NCBI GenBank assembly: GCA_020636255.1
Contig: JACJYE010000005.1
Span: forward strand, 248,001 to 312,000
DNA length: 64,000 nt
Source: Lewinellaceae bacterium
GTDB lineage: Bacteria > Bacteroidota > Bacteroidia > Chitinophagales > Saprospiraceae
Reading direction: 5' to 3'
The notes beneath the pieces are model-generated. The model saw nothing but the letters and a program-made list of their open reading frames with translations. It searched no databases and had not been told where the DNA came from. Of the stretch, positions 24,993-34,190 are shown in pieces. Position numbers and translations under genes: made by a program. Numbering within the stretch: the stretch's first letter is position 1; the number at the start of each line of letters is the position of its first letter.

Positions 24993-26420
24993 TCAGCGTC
25001 CGGAACCCGGCCCTGAAGCTTTGAACTTCCTGAAAACTTCCCGGTAAGCCTCGTGATTGGCGGCATCGGGAAGATACTGCCGCAACAGGCGTCGCAGCGG
25101 GTACAGGCTTTCATAACTGCTGATAGCGCCGGTAGCTTTCATGGCGACATAAGCTGCTCCCAGTGCCGAGGCTTCGGCCTGTTCGTCTACCCAAACGGGG
25201 GTGCCGAAGACGTCGGCGAAGAGCTGTAGCCAAAGATCGGATTGCGTGAAGCCTCCGTTCGCGATCAGCCGCCCGGGCTGTTTCGGCATTTGCTCGGCGA
25301 TGTGGTACAGGCTGAAAGCGACGCCTTCCAGCACCGCCCGGTGCAAATGGGCCGGCCCGTGTCGAAGCCGCAACCCGAGGAAAGCGCTTGTTGCGTTTGC
25401 GTCCCATATCGGCGCGCGCTCCCCCAGCAGGTAGGGTAGGAAGAGCAGCCCTTCCGACCCTGCCGGCACGTGTGCCGCCGCTGCCTCCGACAGGCGTTCA
25501 CGCCCCAGTAAGCCAGCCAGCCATTCGAAGGCGATACCGCCGTTATTGGTTGCTCCACCGCTGACGAAATACGTTTCATCGAGGCGGTAGTTGAAGATCT
25601 GGGCTTCGGCCTGCACGATGGGGGCGCGCCCGGTGCGGCGTATGGCCCCGCTGGTTCCTACCGTGAGCACCTGCTCATCCGGCCCCAGGGCCAGCGCACC
25701 CAGGTTGGCCAGGCAGCCGTCGTTGGCGCCCAGCGCTACCGGGGTGCCCTGTTGCCTGGCCGGCAGGGCATCATTATTCAGGGCCAGCAGGTGCGTCGGG
25801 GACGCCAGAGGCGAAAGCTGGCCCTCTGCGATGCCAGCATAGGCCAGTGCCGGCTCCCACCACTTCAGTTGAATAATGTCCATCAGGCCTGTGGCGGAAG
25901 CGATGGAATAATCCACTGCCCAGGCGCCGCAAAGCCGCTGCAGGATATATTCTTTGATGGAAACAAAACGCGCTGCCTGTGCGAACAACCCTGCCTGGCG
26001 CTCGCGTAGCCAGCGCAGCTTACACAGGGGTGACATGGGGTGGATAGGCGTGCCCGTAGCCTGGTATAGGGCCTTGCCCACTCCGGAGGCTGTAAGCTGC
26101 TGTGCCTGCTCCTGGCTGCGCCGGTCGCTCCACAGCATAGCATTGGTCAACGGTTGGCCTTTGCTGTCGAGCACGATGAGGCTGTGCATGGCACAGCTCA
26201 ACCCGACGGCCTGCGGCCGGACACCGGTTTGCTCATCGATATCTTTCAGCACACTTATTACTGCTATCAGCACAGCTTCCGGGGCCTGCTCCTGGTAGCC
26301 GTCTTGCGGCGACAGGGTAGGGTAACCCGCCCGCGCCAGTGCGAGCTGTTTACCTTCTGTCGTTACGGCCAGGGCCTTGGTGCTGGTCGTGCCGATATCG
26401 ATTCCGAGGTAGTAAAGCAT
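24993..26420 (-). CDS. FGGY-family carbohydrate kinase (gluconokinase/xylulokinase-like)
   Basis: 475 residues from the ATG at 26418-26420; the open frame reaches 26525 but MLYYLGIDIGTTSTKALAV is the normal family start. Phosphate-binding motif GIDIGTTSTKA, SCAMHSLIVLD, MLWSDRRS, ALGANDGCLANLGA with the catalytic Asp, TVGTSGAIR, and the C-terminal ANGGFTQSDLWLQLFADVFG. It phosphorylates a sugar or sugar acid in the cytoplasm; the NDG motif and IASATGLMDI favour gluconokinase, not proven. It is a plain kinase of normal length, unlike the LuxR-fused kinase at 60.6 kb. Convergent with the SprB-repeat gene (6 bp between the stops). Confidence 0.88.
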   Translation of the reverse strand: MLYYLGIDIGTTSTKALAVTTEGKQLALARAGYPTLSPQDGYQEQAPEAVLIAVISVLKDIDEQTGVRPQAVGLSCAMHSLIVLDSKGQPLTNAMLWSDRRSQEQAQQLTASGVGKALYQATGTPIHPMSPLCKLRWLRERQAGLFAQAARFVSIKEYILQRLCGAWAVDYSIASATGLMDIIQLKWWEPALAYAGIAEGQLSPLASPTHLLALNNDALPARQQGTPVALGANDGCLANLGALALGPDEQVLTVGTSGAIRRTGRAPIVQAEAQIFNYRLDETYFVSGGATNNGGIAFEWLAGLLGRERLSEAAAAHVPAGSEGLLFLPYLLGERAPIWDANATSAFLGLRLRHGPAHLHRAVLEGVAFSLYHIAEQMPKQPGRLIANGGFTQSDLWLQLFADVFGTPVWVDEQAEASALGAAYVAMKATGAISSYESLYPLRRLLRQYLPDAANHEAYREVFRKFKASGPGSGR

Positions 26421-26611
26421 AAAGGCAAAGGCTTTTTTGTTTTTTGAACACGATACAACTATGAAAACCAATATAGCTACACTTTCTCTTCTATTGGTTT
26501 TTCCTAACAAGCTCTTAGCTGTCAACCCCCGCTAAACCGAGAAAAGTTGCTGGGCAAGAGTAGCGTTTCTATGGGCTGCATCGTTGGCAGGGCCCTTTGA
26601 GCTATGCCCTT

Positions 26612-26702
26612 AAAATATGGCTTCACGGCTTCATGGTTGCATGGTTGAGAGTATCCTGGCTTAAAAGCCATAAGACAATAAGACAATGAGGCTATGAAAC
26701 CT
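26612..26702 (-). repeat. Dispersed repeat family C, copy 1
   Basis: In the gene-free gap 26421-26769. Read on the minus strand, it matches the sequence at 39427-39500: GTTTCAT, CTCAT, GGCT-TTAAGCCAGGA, CAACCAT, AACCATGAA and CCATATTTT recur in the same order with small insertions. Even the accidental translations agree (LMAFKPGYSQPCN versus LMAIKPGHSQPFN). Probably non-coding. Confidence 0.6.
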
Positions 26703-26769
26703 TCCTGGCAAGGCACCGCCGTTACAATACCCGTGTCACAGAACTTATTCCTATTTTCAAGGCAAAAAA

Positions 26770-27879
26770 GTGAAACGCGCCCTTTTTCGTACGCTGCGGC
26801 TCATCCGTCGAACCCTCAACCGTTTATGGCAGCGGTTCAAGGCCTTGCTGGGGTTTCGGCCGAAGTGGCCGGTTGTGATCGCTACTTACCGCGGTTACGG
26901 GCGTGCCGACTGGCTATCGCTTCGCGGGCGGGTGCTGAAAGACCGCCGCATACTGGCCCGTAATATCAATTCCCGATGGCGGGCACTCGTCCACAACTAC
27001 CGGCGTTTCAACAGCCGGGAGATCCCCGGGGTGGAGGTGGAAGTGCAGCTGGGCGGCAATACATTTCGGGCAATCACAGATGAAGAAGGGTATTTTTTTG
27101 TCGGCCAGGCGCTGCAGGCTCCACTGCTCCCCGGAGAAAAACAGTGGCAGGATGCCCGCCTGTCCATTCGCTCCGTCCCCGGCCGAAAGGTCGAGGTGGA
27201 TGCCGTGGCTCCCGTACTGGTGCCCCCACCTGATGCTGCCTTCGGCGTGATCAGCGACATCGATGATACGGTACTGAAAACGGACGTCACTTCACTACTC
27301 AAGCTGAAGGTCATTTACCATACCATGATGAAAAGCGCAGCGTTGCGGCAATCCTTTGGAGCTGCCGCCGCTTTTTATCAGGCCCTGCAGCGGGGCCCTG
27401 GCGGCGATAGGCCCATGAATCCCATTTTTTACGTTTCCAACAGCCCCTGGAACCTGTACGACCTCCTGGAAGAATTCCTGGACCTCAACGGATTGCCCGC
27501 CGGCCCTATCCTGTTGCGCGATTTCGGCATTCCTTACCAGAACCTGCCGAAAGATTACAGGGGGCATAAACAGGCCAGCATCGAGCGCATCTTCCAGGCC
27601 TACCCCTCTTTGCCTTTTGTGTTGATCGGCGACAGCGGAGAGAAAGACCCCTATATCTATCGCGCTGTCGCTGAAGAGTTTCCAGGCAGGGTGGCCGCAA
27701 TTTACATTCGCGATGTGCGCGCTCACCGCCGCACCCGCCGCCTGGCTCGCTTCATCCGCGAAACCGGCGCCGATATCAAGCTGGTGCAGAATTATTCGCA
27801 GGCCGCTAAAGACGCTGCCTTCCGCAACCTGCTCCTTTGGGAGGTTTTTGAACAGATCCGCCAGCTCAAGCCGGGGTAA
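26770..27879 (+). CDS. App1-family phosphatase (DUF2183; phosphatidate phosphatase-like)
   Basis: 369 residues with a GTG start at 26770. The catalytic HAD-like motif DIDDT lies at residues 163-167 in VISDIDDTVLKTDVTSLLK. It is followed by FYVSNSPWNLYDLLEEFL (motif II serine), RDFGIPYQNLPKDYRGHKQ (lysine), and FVLIGDSGEKDPYIY (motif III Asp pair). This is the order of the App1 phosphatidate phosphatase catalytic domain. The N-terminal 30 residues are strongly basic and may bind membrane lipids; residues 80-145 form the beta-rich domain common in this family. The bacterial substrate is not known. The next gene is carbonic anhydrase on the same strand, 194 bp on. Confidence 0.87.
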   Translation: MKRALFRTLRLIRRTLNRLWQRFKALLGFRPKWPVVIATYRGYGRADWLSLRGRVLKDRRILARNINSRWRALVHNYRRFNSREIPGVEVEVQLGGNTFRAITDEEGYFFVGQALQAPLLPGEKQWQDARLSIRSVPGRKVEVDAVAPVLVPPPDAAFGVISDIDDTVLKTDVTSLLKLKVIYHTMMKSAALRQSFGAAAAFYQALQRGPGGDRPMNPIFYVSNSPWNLYDLLEEFLDLNGLPAGPILLRDFGIPYQNLPKDYRGHKQASIERIFQAYPSLPFVLIGDSGEKDPYIYRAVAEEFPGRVAAIYIRDVRAHRRTRRLARFIRETGADIKLVQNYSQAAKDAAFRNLLLWEVFEQIRQLKPG

Positions 27880-28073
27880 AGGGACTGTTCAGAGTTTATT
27901 TCATCAGTCGCTTCACTCGTGTCAGGTTTCAGGGTTTCAAGTTGGCCTGGATATCAAAGGATTGCGAGAGACTCTCCCCATCCCCAAGTCACCCTACTGC
28001 TTCCTCCTGTGAACCCCATCACAGACTAAGCCCGCATCCGCCCGTATTTTTGCCCGAAACCACCGGCCAGGCT

Positions 28074-28700
28074 ATGGAGAATTTCATTCAAAAGTATCTG
28101 GAATACAATCGGCAGTGGGCTCAGGCCAAGCAGGAGGAAGATGCCGAATATTTCAACCTGCTGGCGGAAGGGCAGCATCCCAAGGCACTGATCCTGGGAT
28201 GTTCGGATAGCAGGGTCTCTCCGAGCGTAGTGATCGGGGCGGGATTGGGCGAAGTTTTCGTACACCGCAACATCGCCAATGTGGTGGCCCATTCGGACCT
28301 CAACTTTTTGTCCGTTTTCCAATACGCAGTAGAGGTGCTGAAGGTGGAACATATCATCGTCGTAGGCCACTACGGCTGTGGCGGCATTCAGGCAGCTATG
28401 AGCGACAAGGTATTCGGGCTGATCGACAACTGGCTGGCCAACATCAAGGACGTCATGGCGCTGCACCGTGAGGAGCTGGATGCCCTGCCCAATGAACAGC
28501 ACCGGTTCGGCCGCCTGGTGGAGCTGAACGTCCTGGAGCAGATCAACAATATCCGCCAGACTTCCGTATACCGTAAGGCCCTGCAAAACGGGAACGCGCC
28601 GGAACTGCACGGTTGGGTTTACGACTTCTCTACCGGCACGATCAATGTGATTTTTGGGCAGGAAGTACATTCATCCGCCTTAGGAATCCTCAAAAAATAA
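28074..28700 (+). CDS. can: Beta-class carbonic anhydrase
   Basis: 208 residues from the ATG at 28074; the open frame starts at 27942 but the extra 44 residues are Pro/Ser/His-rich and not family-like. Zinc ligands are visible: Cys43 and Asp45 in GCSDSRV, His99 and Cys102 in GHYGCGG; Arg47 pairs with Asp45. It converts CO2 and water to bicarbonate in the cytoplasm. The last codons (Lys-Lys-stop) lie within repeat element A3, so the element forms the 3' end of the gene. Confidence 0.95.
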   Translation: MENFIQKYLEYNRQWAQAKQEEDAEYFNLLAEGQHPKALILGCSDSRVSPSVVIGAGLGEVFVHRNIANVVAHSDLNFLSVFQYAVEVLKVEHIIVVGHYGCGGIQAAMSDKVFGLIDNWLANIKDVMALHREELDALPNEQHRFGRLVELNVLEQINNIRQTSVYRKALQNGNAPELHGWVYDFSTGTINVIFGQEVHSSALGILKK

Positions 28701-28812
28701 GTTGCCGGTTTCGGTGTTCAGGCTTGTCCTCCAGCCATCCCAGTGGCTTTCGGCCTTCGCCTGATCACCGAAGTGCACAGCGGCAAATTATTTTTTGATT
28801 GTTACTTGTCTA
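28692..28812. repeat. Palindromic element family A, copy 3
   Basis: Inverted arms of 16 bp with one mismatch: AAAAAATAAGTTGCCG at 28692-28707 and CGGCAAATTATTTTTT at 28781-28796. An inner pair, TTCGGTGTTCAGGC and GCCTGATCACCGAA, and the conserved flank GATTGTTACTTG also occur. It shares the ends and GGCTTGTC-TCCAG with the copies at 16.1 and 39.2 kb, but the inner stem sequence has changed on both arms, as if pairing is kept. Confidence 0.65.
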
Positions 28813-28843
28813 TTTGAAACTGCCTTATTTTTTGATATTTTTG
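28813..28843 (+). promoter_or_regulatory. Bacteroidota sigma promoter for the MGH1-like gene
   Basis: TTTG at 28813-28816, exactly 19 bp, then TATTTTTG at 28836-28843: a full match to TTTG-N19-TAnnTTTG. The expected start is near 28850, leaving a leader of about 130 nt before the ATG at 28983. It abuts element A3. Confidence 0.8.
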
Positions 28844-28982
28844 CATATATATCAGGCCGCTCCTCATAGCAGGTAAGGATAAATAAAAGAGCTTTTTACA
28901 GGCATCGATCCCCATTCGTTTTACCCCCACATTAGTATCGTTTTTACCCCCCCACTTTCGTGAATCAGCCAGTTTACCCTTT

Positions 28983-30233
28983 ATGCTAGAAACACTATTG
29001 CAACAAGCGCGGCTGGTACTGGAGAACAACTGGAACGGCAGGTTTATCCAGTCCGTGCCCGGCTGTTATCCACACCAATGGAATTGGGATGCGGCATTTA
29101 GCGCTATTGGGTGCGCACATACCAATATGAGCCATGCGGAAACCAGCCTGCGCCACCTGGTCGGCGCACAGTGGAGCAATGGCATGGTGCCGCAGGCCGT
29201 CTTCGGGGAAGAAGCGGACGAACAGCGCTTCCCCGGACCGGGCTTCTGGCAGGCCAGCCGGGCGCCACAGGCGCCGGCGTCGGCCAACACCTCGGGCCTT
29301 ACCATGCCACCGGTTTTTGGCTTCGTCCTTTGGCGTATCTATGAGATCGCCCAGGATGAAAAACGGGCGCGGGCCTTCCTGCGGGAGATGTACCCCAAAG
29401 TGATGGCCTACCACCGTTACCTCTACAACTACCGCGACCCGTTAGAGGAAGGCCTGCCCTACATCAACCACCCATGGGAAGGCGGCCCTGTTCATTCGCC
29501 GGCATGGGATGGTATACTGGAAAGTATCGATACCGGCGAGGCCAGCCAGGGCCCTGACAGCCGTCACCTGCACCTGGCGGCCTTCAATCGAAACCTGGCT
29601 TACAACGACGAGGCCATCTTTGGGCAATCGCCCTTTATCGTGCAGGATCCCCTGTTTAATGGTTTGCTGGCCTGGTCCAATGAATGCCTCATCCACATCG
29701 GCGCGTTGCTGAAGGAAGATGTCACCGAAGCTGTTCAATGGGATGAGCTGACGAAGTACAGTATCAACGAAAAGTTATGGGATGAATCCAGGGGCATCTA
29801 CAGGGCTTACGACCTGCGCAACCAGCGCCTGCTCCCTCACTACTCATCCCATGGCCTGATGCCTCTGGTGGGCGATGTGCCTACGCAGGAGCAGGCGGAA
29901 AAGATACTGCTCACGCTCCAGAGCAGCCTCTTCGGCGGGAAACGCAATGATATTTTTCTTTGCCCTGTTTATGGCCTGACGGGTGCCGATGTGGAACCGC
30001 GCATCGATTCCGTTCGTATCGATATGAACTGGCTGCTCGTCCAGGGCCTGCGGCGGTACGAGATGTACGAAATGGCACAGCGCATCCGCCGCCATAGCTT
30101 AGAGCTCCTCGAGCAGCACGGCTTATATACGCATTTCAGCCACCGCAGAGGCGAAGCGGGAGGGACAGCCCGGGAGGACAGTGAAAGCTCCATTGCTGCC
30201 GCCCTGTGTATCGACTTACTTACCGGAGAATAA
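28983..30233 (+). CDS. MGH1-like (GH63-related) glycoside hydrolase
   Basis: 416 residues, no signal peptide, so cytoplasmic. An (alpha/alpha)6-barrel pattern of the trehalase/GH63/mannosylglycerate hydrolase group: YPHQWNWDAAFSAIGCAH near residue 30, QWSNGMVPQAVFG, NHPWEGGPVHSPAWDGI, and DSVRIDMNWLLVQGLRRYEM towards the C-terminus. The Asp in WNWDAAF and the acidic residues in the W-x-G-x-x-x-SPAWD stretch are where this group has its catalytic acids. Probably cleaves a small alpha-linked disaccharide or a compatible-solute glycoside; substrate open. It has its own strong promoter and converges on rhlE. Confidence 0.82.
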   Translation: MLETLLQQARLVLENNWNGRFIQSVPGCYPHQWNWDAAFSAIGCAHTNMSHAETSLRHLVGAQWSNGMVPQAVFGEEADEQRFPGPGFWQASRAPQAPASANTSGLTMPPVFGFVLWRIYEIAQDEKRARAFLREMYPKVMAYHRYLYNYRDPLEEGLPYINHPWEGGPVHSPAWDGILESIDTGEASQGPDSRHLHLAAFNRNLAYNDEAIFGQSPFIVQDPLFNGLLAWSNECLIHIGALLKEDVTEAVQWDELTKYSINEKLWDESRGIYRAYDLRNQRLLPHYSSHGLMPLVGDVPTQEQAEKILLTLQSSLFGGKRNDIFLCPVYGLTGADVEPRIDSVRIDMNWLLVQGLRRYEMYEMAQRIRRHSLELLEQHGLYTHFSHRRGEAGGTAREDSESSIAAALCIDLLTGE

Positions 30234-30237
30234 CGGC

Positions 30238-31542
30238 TTATCTGTTAGCGTCCTGGCGGTTATTGTTCGCAGGTGCGCCGGGGCCGTTGCGTTTACCTTT
30301 CCTCCTGTTGTACCGCCTTTTACCGTTGTTTCGCCGGGGCTGAGGCTCGCTCTTTTCTCTTGGCGGTGAAGCAGTAGCCGTCGCCTGAGGCGCTTCTTCC
30401 GGTGTGTTTTCCAGCGGGAAGGGGTGGCCAGCGGCCACAGGGATACGCTGGTTGATCAGCTTTTGGATATCTTTCAGGTAGGCCTTTTCTTCTTCGTCGC
30501 AAAAGGAATAAGCGATACCGCTGGCGCCGGCACGGCCGGTACGGCCAATGCGGTGCACGTAGGTCTCTGAGATATTCGGCAGGTCGTAGTTGATCACGTG
30601 GGTGAGCTCTTCCACGTCGATGCCACGGGCGGCGATATCAGTGGCTACCAGCACGCGGGTGCGCCGCGCTTTGAAGTTGGCCAGCGCCTGCTGGCGGGCA
30701 TTCTGCGACTTGTTGCCGTGGATGGCCTCCGCGCGGATGCCTTTTTTGTCCAGATCCTTTACAACCTTGTTGGCGCCGTGTTTGGTGCGCGTGAACACCA
30801 GGGCCGTGGGGATGTCTTCGGTCCGCAGCAGGTGGACGAGCAGGTCTCGCTTTTGCTTTTTACCGACAAAATAAACGGCCTGCTCAACCCGCTCGGCGGT
30901 AGACGAAACGGGGTCGACGGCTACTTTCTGCGGCCGGTTGAGGATGCCGTTGGCCAGATCGGCCACGGCCGGAGGCATGGTGGCGGAAAAAAACAGGGTC
31001 TGCCGGCGGTCCGGCAGCTGGCGGATCACCCGCTTCACATCGTGGATGAAGCCCATGTCGAGCATGCGGTCGGCTTCATCGAGCACGAAAAACTCGATAT
31101 CATCCAGGTGGATAAAGCCCTGGTTCATCAGGTCGAGCAGCCTGCCGGGGGTGGCGACTAAAATGTCGATGCCGGCCTGCAGGCTTCGGGTTTGCGCGTG
31201 TTGCGACACCCCTCCGAAGATAACGGTATGGCGCAGGCTTAGATATTTCCCATACGCATCGAAGCTCTCTCCGATCTGTATGGCCAGCTCGCGGGTAGGG
31301 GCCAGGATCAGCGCCCGGGGGTTGCGGTTGCGGCTATCGCTCTTTTTCCCCTGCATGAGTTGCAGAATGGGAATGGCAAAAGCCGCCGTTTTACCGGTTC
31401 CGGTCTGGGCGCAGGCCAGCAGGTCCCTGCCCTGGAGGGCGACGGGGATGGATTGAGCCTGTATGGGAGTGGGTTTCTTGTATCCAGCCGTTTTTAAAGC
31501 CCGCTGGATGGGCTCGATGAGGTTTAAATCTTGAAATGTCAT
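30238..31542 (-). CDS. rhlE: DEAD-box RNA helicase RhlE
   Basis: 434 residues. All helicase motifs are present: FQDLNLIEPIQRALKTAGY with PTPIQAQ (Q motif), AQTGTGKT (I), PTRELA (Ia), TPGRLLDL (Ib), DEAD (II), SATMP (III), TRTKHGANKVV (IV), TDIAARGIDV (V) and HRIGRTGRAG (VI). The C-terminal 50 residues are a basic, Arg/Asn/Lys-rich tail (RRNNGKRRYNRRKGKRNG) that would bind RNA. It unwinds RNA in ribosome assembly or decay. Single gene; its 3' end converges on the MGH1-like gene (4 bp). Confidence 0.96.
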   Translation of the reverse strand: MTFQDLNLIEPIQRALKTAGYKKPTPIQAQSIPVALQGRDLLACAQTGTGKTAAFAIPILQLMQGKKSDSRNRNPRALILAPTRELAIQIGESFDAYGKYLSLRHTVIFGGVSQHAQTRSLQAGIDILVATPGRLLDLMNQGFIHLDDIEFFVLDEADRMLDMGFIHDVKRVIRQLPDRRQTLFFSATMPPAVADLANGILNRPQKVAVDPVSSTAERVEQAVYFVGKKQKRDLLVHLLRTEDIPTALVFTRTKHGANKVVKDLDKKGIRAEAIHGNKSQNARQQALANFKARRTRVLVATDIAARGIDVEELTHVINYDLPNISETYVHRIGRTGRAGASGIAYSFCDEEEKAYLKDIQKLINQRIPVAAGHPFPLENTPEEAPQATATASPPREKSEPQPRRNNGKRRYNRRKGKRNGPGAPANNNRQDANR

Positions 31543-31720
31543 TACTGAAATTGAAAACGGCTGGCAAAAACTTCGGTGGGTTCTGTATCAGCAGTCAGAT
31601 AAAATTGGAATAGTCCTTTTTGTTAGATAAATCACCCCGTATTTTGGGGAATATGCTTGAATAACGCGCAAGGTAGGCATAATAGTTCAATCGAAAGTAT
31701 GGGAAGGCTGTTTTTTCCTT

Positions 31721-32590
31721 CTATCGCTCCACCCGCAGCGGCAAGCCGCCCTGCGGGCTTCCATCTCTTCCGAAAAACCGGAAATAGTACAAGCCTTCCG
31801 GCAAGCCTGCGGGCAGCGGTACGGCCTGCCGCCCTTGTATGCCTCCTGCCGAAATGCGCCTGCCCATGGCATCGAATAACAGGTATTCCAGCGGTTCGCC
31901 GGTAGGCGGCAGAATGAACACCTCGCCGGAAGCAGGGTTGGGAAAAAGGCTTATCTCTGTTCTCCCGCCAGGCCGGGGCGTCCCCACGATGGTGGAGTCG
32001 CCCCGAAAAGCTACGAAATACAGAAAAGCCGTATCGGTGGCGTTGGGCATATAGGATCCGGCGGCGGGAACCAGTTGAACTTCGGACTGCTCGTCCAGCA
32101 TGATTATATCGTTGTTCGTGCATCCCACGTCAAACCAGCCGCCCGGGACCCAGTCGGTAAGGAAGCTGCGGTTGCGGCAGGCATTTTCAAACAGGCCCTG
32201 ATCCCAGCGTACGGTGACCGGGAAATGGGCGTTGGCTATCAGGAATACGCCCGGCTCATCTTCCGGGGTCGACATGCACTCGTCGTCGAGTATCAGCACC
32301 TTGCTGTGAAAGCTCGTGGGATCGGCCTGGCTAAGTTCAAAGCAGAATATATCAAGGCCATACAGATAACTGGCCGCCCGCGCTTCCATACTATCCGGGA
32401 AGGGTAAGGCTTTGATGTCGGCTTCGCCGAATTGGGGGTCGATGCCGTAGCTGGCGCCGGCGTCGTAGCCGATGGTGATGGTGTCTTTCTGCCCTGCCGC
32501 GTCTTCCAGCCACAGCTCGAAGGCGAAGGCCTGCGCCTGCAGCAGGCCCAGCGGCGCCAATACCAGGATCAGAGTGGTGATTGCATTCAT
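31721..32590 (-). CDS. Secreted T9SS type A protein of unknown function
   Basis: 289 residues. Signal peptide (ITTLILVLAPLGLLQAQA), then a beta-rich domain of about 190 residues with paired cysteines (DIFCFEL, DDECMS, ENACRNRS, DVGCTNND). The end NPASGEVFILPPTGEPLEYL ... GLPEGLYYFRFFGRDG ... LPLRVER is a T9SS type A sorting domain. The early part FELWLEDAAGQKDTITIGYD recurs in Bacteroidota secreted proteins, but I know no function. It lies 8 bp after the next upstream secreted protein and is surely co-transcribed with it. Confidence 0.8.
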   Translation of the reverse strand: MNAITTLILVLAPLGLLQAQAFAFELWLEDAAGQKDTITIGYDAGASYGIDPQFGEADIKALPFPDSMEARAASYLYGLDIFCFELSQADPTSFHSKVLILDDECMSTPEDEPGVFLIANAHFPVTVRWDQGLFENACRNRSFLTDWVPGGWFDVGCTNNDIIMLDEQSEVQLVPAAGSYMPNATDTAFLYFVAFRGDSTIVGTPRPGGRTEISLFPNPASGEVFILPPTGEPLEYLLFDAMGRRISAGGIQGRQAVPLPAGLPEGLYYFRFFGRDGSPQGGLPLRVER

Positions 32591-32598
32591 GTCGTCAC

Positions 32599-34164
32599 TT
32601 ATTTATTGACCAATACTTTTTGAGTGTGCAGCAATTGCCCATCCTGCGTGGCCAGGGCCAGCACATACAGGCCTGCGGGTAGGCCCGAGGTATCCAGGGT
32701 GGCTTGCCGCTGCCCTGCGGCGAGCGGCTGTTCCATTTCCAGCCGGCCCAGGGCGCTGTGGAGCAGCAACCGGCAGCGGGGCGGCAAATCCCGGTCAAAA
32801 CTTACCGTCAGCCAATCGCCGGCAGGCTGGGGGTAAAGGTGAAGCCAGGGCGGATTGGCCGCTGCGGGTTGCTGCACGGGTTCTCCCTGGCCTGAAATGA
32901 CGTAGTCCCGTTCGGTGCACCCTGGCTCCAGGCAGCCGTTTTCGTCAAGCACCAGCAACCAGGCGTCGCCATTGGGCGCCCCGTTGGGAAAAAGGTTGGA
33001 TTGAAGGCCCACCACAGCTATGCGCCCGTCGGGCGCTTCGCAAATGTCGTCTAAGAGGAGAATATCGGCATACAGGTGGGTTGCATCGTTGATAAAACGC
33101 CGCTCCCACAGCAACTGGCCTTCGGGGCTCATTCGAAAAACAAACCCTGACAGGCGCACGCCCCCCTGGCCATCCGGGTAACTGTTGTCGATGCCGCACC
33201 CCAGAATGTCTCCGTTTTGCGCCAGCGTGATATTGTGGATGCGTTTCCAGGAAGGCGCATGGAAAAAATACTCCCAGGCGGTGTTGCCTACCGAATCCAG
33301 GCCGATGACCTTGTCGGCTGCCCAACTGTAATAGGGAGAAATGTTGTACGCGGTATCGGTACAATTGACGACGGCAAAACCTCCGTTCTGCAGGGGCGTG
33401 ATACGCCGCCGGCAACCGATGGACAGGCTGTCGTTGAAGTGCCGGGACCAGATGATATTGCCCAGGCTGTCAACCTTGGAAACTGCAAGCCCCGTAAAAG
33501 GGAGGACGGGTGTCTTGGTTTGAACGGCGGTGATATAATCCCCGTCGGGCAGGGGTTCGAGCATTCCATCATTCTCTCCAGCGGAGTAGGGGAAATCGAG
33601 GTAATAGGAAGCCTCAATAATGCTATCGTTTTGAACGACATTTAAAACCGGCTTCCATTTACCCTGGCGCCATCCAAATCCAAATAGCATCCACCTGTTA
33701 TCGGGAAGCGGCTCCAGGGATGTAGCATAATCACCTTCCGGGTTTCCAAAATCCGCCAGGGAATACAACCCGCCATTTTGCCAACTTGCTTTGGCTAAAT
33801 AATATTGCCAGTCTGCTGCAGGCCCTTTGCGCATTTCACTCGCAAAAAACAAGCTATCGCCCTTCAGGAAAAAATCATCCAGCCAGTTGGGATAAATATC
33901 CCCGGGGAGCTGGTCGTAGTAAAACTGCCAAAGCACATCCCCTGCATTGTTGGTTTTTATTAATCCAGTACAAGCGTTAGAATATCCGTTACACAAAGAA
34001 CCAACGCCAATGATGAAATCATCTCCAATGGCCTGCACCGATGCGCCTCTGTCGCTGCCCTGCATGCCCACCAGGTCGTACGTCCTGGAAAAAGTAAGCT
34101 GAGCCAGAATGCTGGCCGGGAAAAAAAAAATGCAAAGGAAGAATATCCATACGTAGTAGTTCAT
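32599..34164 (-). CDS. Secreted T9SS type A protein with propeller-like repeats
   Basis: 521 residues from the ATG at 34162-34164 (an upstream ATG at 34236 would put 24 residues before the signal peptide NYYVWIFFLCIFFFPASILA). Repeated segments of the kind GLIKTNNAGDVLWQFYYD, AVSKVDSLGNIIWSRHF, GLDSVGNTAWEYFF and RMSPEGQLLWERRF recur about every 60 residues. That is the pattern of a beta-propeller of 'delta-60'/WD-like secreted proteins. The C-terminus (LHLYPQPAGDWLTVSFDRDL ... GLPAGLYVLALATQDGQLLH) is a T9SS sorting domain. First gene of a two-gene unit. Confidence 0.8.
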   Translation of the reverse strand: MNYYVWIFFLCIFFFPASILAQLTFSRTYDLVGMQGSDRGASVQAIGDDFIIGVGSLCNGYSNACTGLIKTNNAGDVLWQFYYDQLPGDIYPNWLDDFFLKGDSLFFASEMRKGPAADWQYYLAKASWQNGGLYSLADFGNPEGDYATSLEPLPDNRWMLFGFGWRQGKWKPVLNVVQNDSIIEASYYLDFPYSAGENDGMLEPLPDGDYITAVQTKTPVLPFTGLAVSKVDSLGNIIWSRHFNDSLSIGCRRRITPLQNGGFAVVNCTDTAYNISPYYSWAADKVIGLDSVGNTAWEYFFHAPSWKRIHNITLAQNGDILGCGIDNSYPDGQGGVRLSGFVFRMSPEGQLLWERRFINDATHLYADILLLDDICEAPDGRIAVVGLQSNLFPNGAPNGDAWLLVLDENGCLEPGCTERDYVISGQGEPVQQPAAANPPWLHLYPQPAGDWLTVSFDRDLPPRCRLLLHSALGRLEMEQPLAAGQRQATLDTSGLPAGLYVLALATQDGQLLHTQKVLVNK

Positions 34165-34190
34165 ATTGCTTTGTTTTATCCAGGAAAAGT

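Noticed and set aside
26522..26716. Small open frame sharing words with one at 39416-39685
   Set aside because: The likeness comes from repeat family C at DNA level; the ends differ, one copy has other insertions, and neither has a promoter or start context.
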